Positions 33,419-34,775 of a stretch of 34,775 bases of DNA are shown piece after piece. The DNA is from Janthinobacterium sp. (GTDB lineage: Bacteria > Pseudomonadota > Gammaproteobacteria > Burkholderiales > Burkholderiaceae_D). Each line of letters starts with the position of its first letter. Positions within the stretch are counted from its first letter, which is position 1. The notes beneath the pieces were generated by a model that did not search any database, was not told the DNA's origin, and worked only from the letters and a program-made list of their open reading frames with translations. The position numbers and the translations under genes are program-made. The stretch is taken from positions 12,621 through 47,395 of the forward strand of contig DMYQ01000260.1 in assembly GCA_003482555.1 (NCBI GenBank). The letters are read 5' to 3'.

Positions 33419-34162
33419 ATGAGCCAGGATGACCAACCTATCATTTCGTTTGATACGGCCAGCGAAATGAGCGATCTTGTCGTGGGCGAAGGCGCGATCG
33501 ACCCCGCGTTCGACCACACCATCGATCAGCAGCGCTTTCACATCCGCATGGCCAACTCGCTGGGACGGCGCGAAGCGGCCAGCTTACTGATCAAAAAAAT
33601 GTATGGCTGGCGCGGTTACTCGGTCGATCCAGGCGCCAGCCACGCCCTGAACAAGATCACCCTGTTCGCCGAGACGGGCGGCGCCACCGTCGGCACCATG
33701 ACCCTGTGCCTGGACGACGCGGCCGGCTTGCCGGCCGACGAAAACTTTCACGACAAGCTGGAGGATTTGCGCGCCCAGGGACGGCGGCTGTGTGAGCCTT
33801 CGCGTCTGGCCATCGACAAGGGCGTGACCAAGCGGGTCTTCGCGGCCCTGATCCACATTTCCTATATTTACGCTCACAATATCCACGGCTACAGCGATTA
33901 CGTGATCGAAGTCAATCCGCGCCACGTGACATTTTACAAGCGCATGCTGGGCTTTCGCGACTTCGGCGGCGAGCGCCCATGCACGCGGGTGGGGGCGCCG
34001 GCCGTTCTGCTGCGCCTCGATCTGGCCTATATGGGCGAGCAAATCCGCAAATACGGGGGACTGATGGAACAGCATGGGAGCGAACGGTCGTTTTACCCGT
34101 ATTTTTTTCCCACCTGGGATGAGCCGGGTATCACGCAGAGGCTCAAGGAGGGCCGCGGCTGA
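33419..34162 (+). CDS. FeeM-like N-acyl amino acid synthase / exosortase-associated acyltransferase
   Basis: 247 residues of the GNAT-like N-acyl amino acid synthase/autoinducer synthase fold. LCEPSRLAIDKG in the middle and VIEVNPRHVTFYKRMLGFRDFG towards the end match the FeeM-type and PEP-CTERM-associated acyltransferase group (TIGR03694-like). These enzymes transfer acyl chains from acyl-carrier protein to amino acids or similar amines. A signal molecule or an EPS lipid decoration is possible; neither is shown. Start at 33419, with AGGA five bases upstream, chosen over upstream non-ATG codons. It follows the AT-rich 240-base gap and may have its own promoter. Confidence 0.78.
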   Translation: MSQDDQPIISFDTASEMSDLVVGEGAIDPAFDHTIDQQRFHIRMANSLGRREAASLLIKKMYGWRGYSVDPGASHALNKITLFAETGGATVGTMTLCLDDAAGLPADENFHDKLEDLRAQGRRLCEPSRLAIDKGVTKRVFAALIHISYIYAHNIHGYSDYVIEVNPRHVTFYKRMLGFRDFGGERPCTRVGAPAVLLRLDLAYMGEQIRKYGGLMEQHGSERSFYPYFFPTWDEPGITQRLKEGRG

Positions 34163-34164
34163 AG

Positions 34165-34193
34165 CGCGGCGGCCTCCTTCGCCACTGCCGCTT
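34165..34193. terminator. Weak bidirectional terminator candidate between convergent genes
   Basis: In the 31-base gap, GCGGC and GCCGC could pair around a long loop and are followed by TTTT on the plus strand. The stem is only five base pairs, so this is tentative. Confidence 0.25.
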
Positions 34194-34733
34194 TTACCGC
34201 GGGCGCGGCGCGGCGATGAAATTACCGGGAATGGCGTAAGTGATGCCGCTGGGCGCCGTCAGCGCCGCTTCCTTGTAACCTTTCACGTAGACCATATTGA
34301 TGACGCCATACACCAGTCCCGTTTCGGGATCGTACAAGGGGCTGCCGCTACTGCCCGGATAGGCCGTGGCGTCCAGCTGAAAGACGCCGTAGACGGGTTT
34401 TTGCAGCTGTTTGAGCAGTTTGACGTCGAGTTTCTGGGCGTTGATCGTTGGAATGATGACGGGGGTAATGGCCGACACGGTGGCCCGGTGCGTGACGTGG
34501 TGCAAGCCCAGCACCATGCCGAGGGGGAAGCCGGTGAACGCCATCGATTGTCCCTCCATTACTGTGCCGGAGTCGCCCAATCGCAGGGCCGGCAGGGGCA
34601 CGCCGCTCAGGCGCAACTGGGCCAGGTCGTGTTCCTTGTCGAGGACGCTGACCACGCCGCTTCGGAACTGGGCCGTGGCGCCCTGACCGACCAGGATGCC
34701 GATGGTCTCGTAGCCTTCGCCATCGCCGGGTAG
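34194..34733 (-). pseudogene. Trypsin-like serine protease, 3' exon only (gene interrupted by group II intron)
   Basis: 179 open codons end at TAA 34194-34196. This is the C-terminal part of an S1C/HtrA-like protease domain: DKEHDLAQLRL carries the triad Asp, and YPGSSGSPLYD the catalytic Ser with its oxyanion glycine. The His-containing first half is missing. Reading upstream, homology-like sequence (GEGYETIGILVGQG) stops and an in-frame TGA appears at 34736-34734, exactly where intron domain VI sequence begins. The 5' exon is expected beyond the intron, outside the window. As intron and gene share an orientation, splicing could restore the message, so the gene may not be dead. An internal GTG/ATG start (such as 34655) is unlikely to be natural. 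Confidence 0.7.
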
Positions 34734-34775
34734 TCAGCGGCGCATTGCTGCGCCGCCGCCCCCTAAGAACCGGAC
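34728..34775 (-). mobile_element. 3' end of a group II intron (domain V tail and domain VI), cut by window end
   Basis: On the minus strand, GTCCGGTTC (34775-34767) matches the 3' strand of group II intron domain V. After a TTA linker comes a G-rich strand and a hairpin of GCGGCGCA (34756-34749), GNRA-type loop GCAA (34748-34745) and TGCGCCGC (34744-34737). The tail TGACTACCC (34736-34728) has an A that could be the bulged branch point, 7 bases from the end if the intron stops at 34728. The exact 3' splice site is uncertain by a few bases. The reverse-transcriptase ORF would lie beyond the window. Confidence 0.72.

Noticed and set aside
34737..34756. Hairpin at the window end as an intrinsic terminator
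   Set aside because: No U-run follows; the GCAA loop plus the GTCCGGTTC strand beside it fit group II intron domain VI much better.
1..34775. tRNA or rRNA genes
   Set aside because: No tRNA-like cloverleaf with a TTCRANYC arm and no rRNA-like sequence was noticed in the intergenic gaps, most of which are too short.

Overview
This window is most of a large exopolysaccharide (EPS) biosynthesis and export locus of the exosortase A (XrtA/EpsH, PEP-CTERM) type. The high GC content, codon use and gene repertoire suggest a betaproteobacterium, most likely an Oxalobacteraceae member (Massilia/Duganella/Janthinobacterium-like). The family-level placement is inference; the cluster type is well supported by an exosortase with an intact Cys/Arg/His triad and about ten family members known only from such clusters.

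Layout. (a) 1-5314, plus strand: a 5'-truncated AMP-forming acyl-CoA ligase, a PLP decarboxylase and an asparagine-synthetase-like ligase joined by ATGA overlaps, then a methyltransferase. (b) 5298-7513, minus: a NodB-type deacetylase and an O-antigen-ligase/polymerase-like protein. (c) 7514-7854: a gene-free divergent region with five 8-bp tandem repeats. (d) 7855-11880, plus: a GT2 glycosyltransferase, a Wzx-like flippase and a GT-C membrane glycosyltransferase. (e) 11918-14819, minus: GtrB-like, GtrA-like, methyltransferase and GT2 genes, partly of much lower GC. (f) 14962-32304, minus: the conserved XrtA core. In transcription order it holds the chain-length determinant, tyrosine autokinase, outer-membrane protein, UDP-GlcNAc 2-epimerase, XrtA-type deacetylase, FemAB-like protein, TIGR03087-type GT, exosortase A (fused to EpsI), TIGR03088-type GT, amidotransferase, TIGR04063-type GT, a GT4-CapK fusion and a membrane-anchored methyltransferase. 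(g) 32567-34162, plus: the Wza-like lipoprotein and a FeeM-like acyltransferase, divergent from (f). (h) 34194-34775, minus: the 3' part of a trypsin-like protease gene, interrupted at the window edge by what looks like the 3' end of a group II intron.

How the parts fit (inference from families): cytosolic glycosyltransferases build a lipid-linked repeat unit, decorated by methyl, acyl/aminoacyl and amide groups; the Wzx-like protein flips it; a Wzy/WaaL-like protein polymerises or transfers it; the Wzz-like protein, tyrosine kinase and Wza-like lipoprotein control length and export through the envelope. Exosortase A processes PEP-CTERM proteins thought to associate with the EPS. No priming sugar-phosphate transferase, no PEP-CTERM substrate, no PrsK/PrsR regulators and no XrtA-associated ATPase occur here, so they are presumably elsewhere or absent.

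Most notable: the group II intron remnant in the protease gene, the GT4-CapK fusion, the ligase/decarboxylase/Asn-synthetase-like cassette with a degenerate glutaminase, the low-GC Gtr-like island, and the 8-bp tandem repeat in front of a glycosyltransferase gene.
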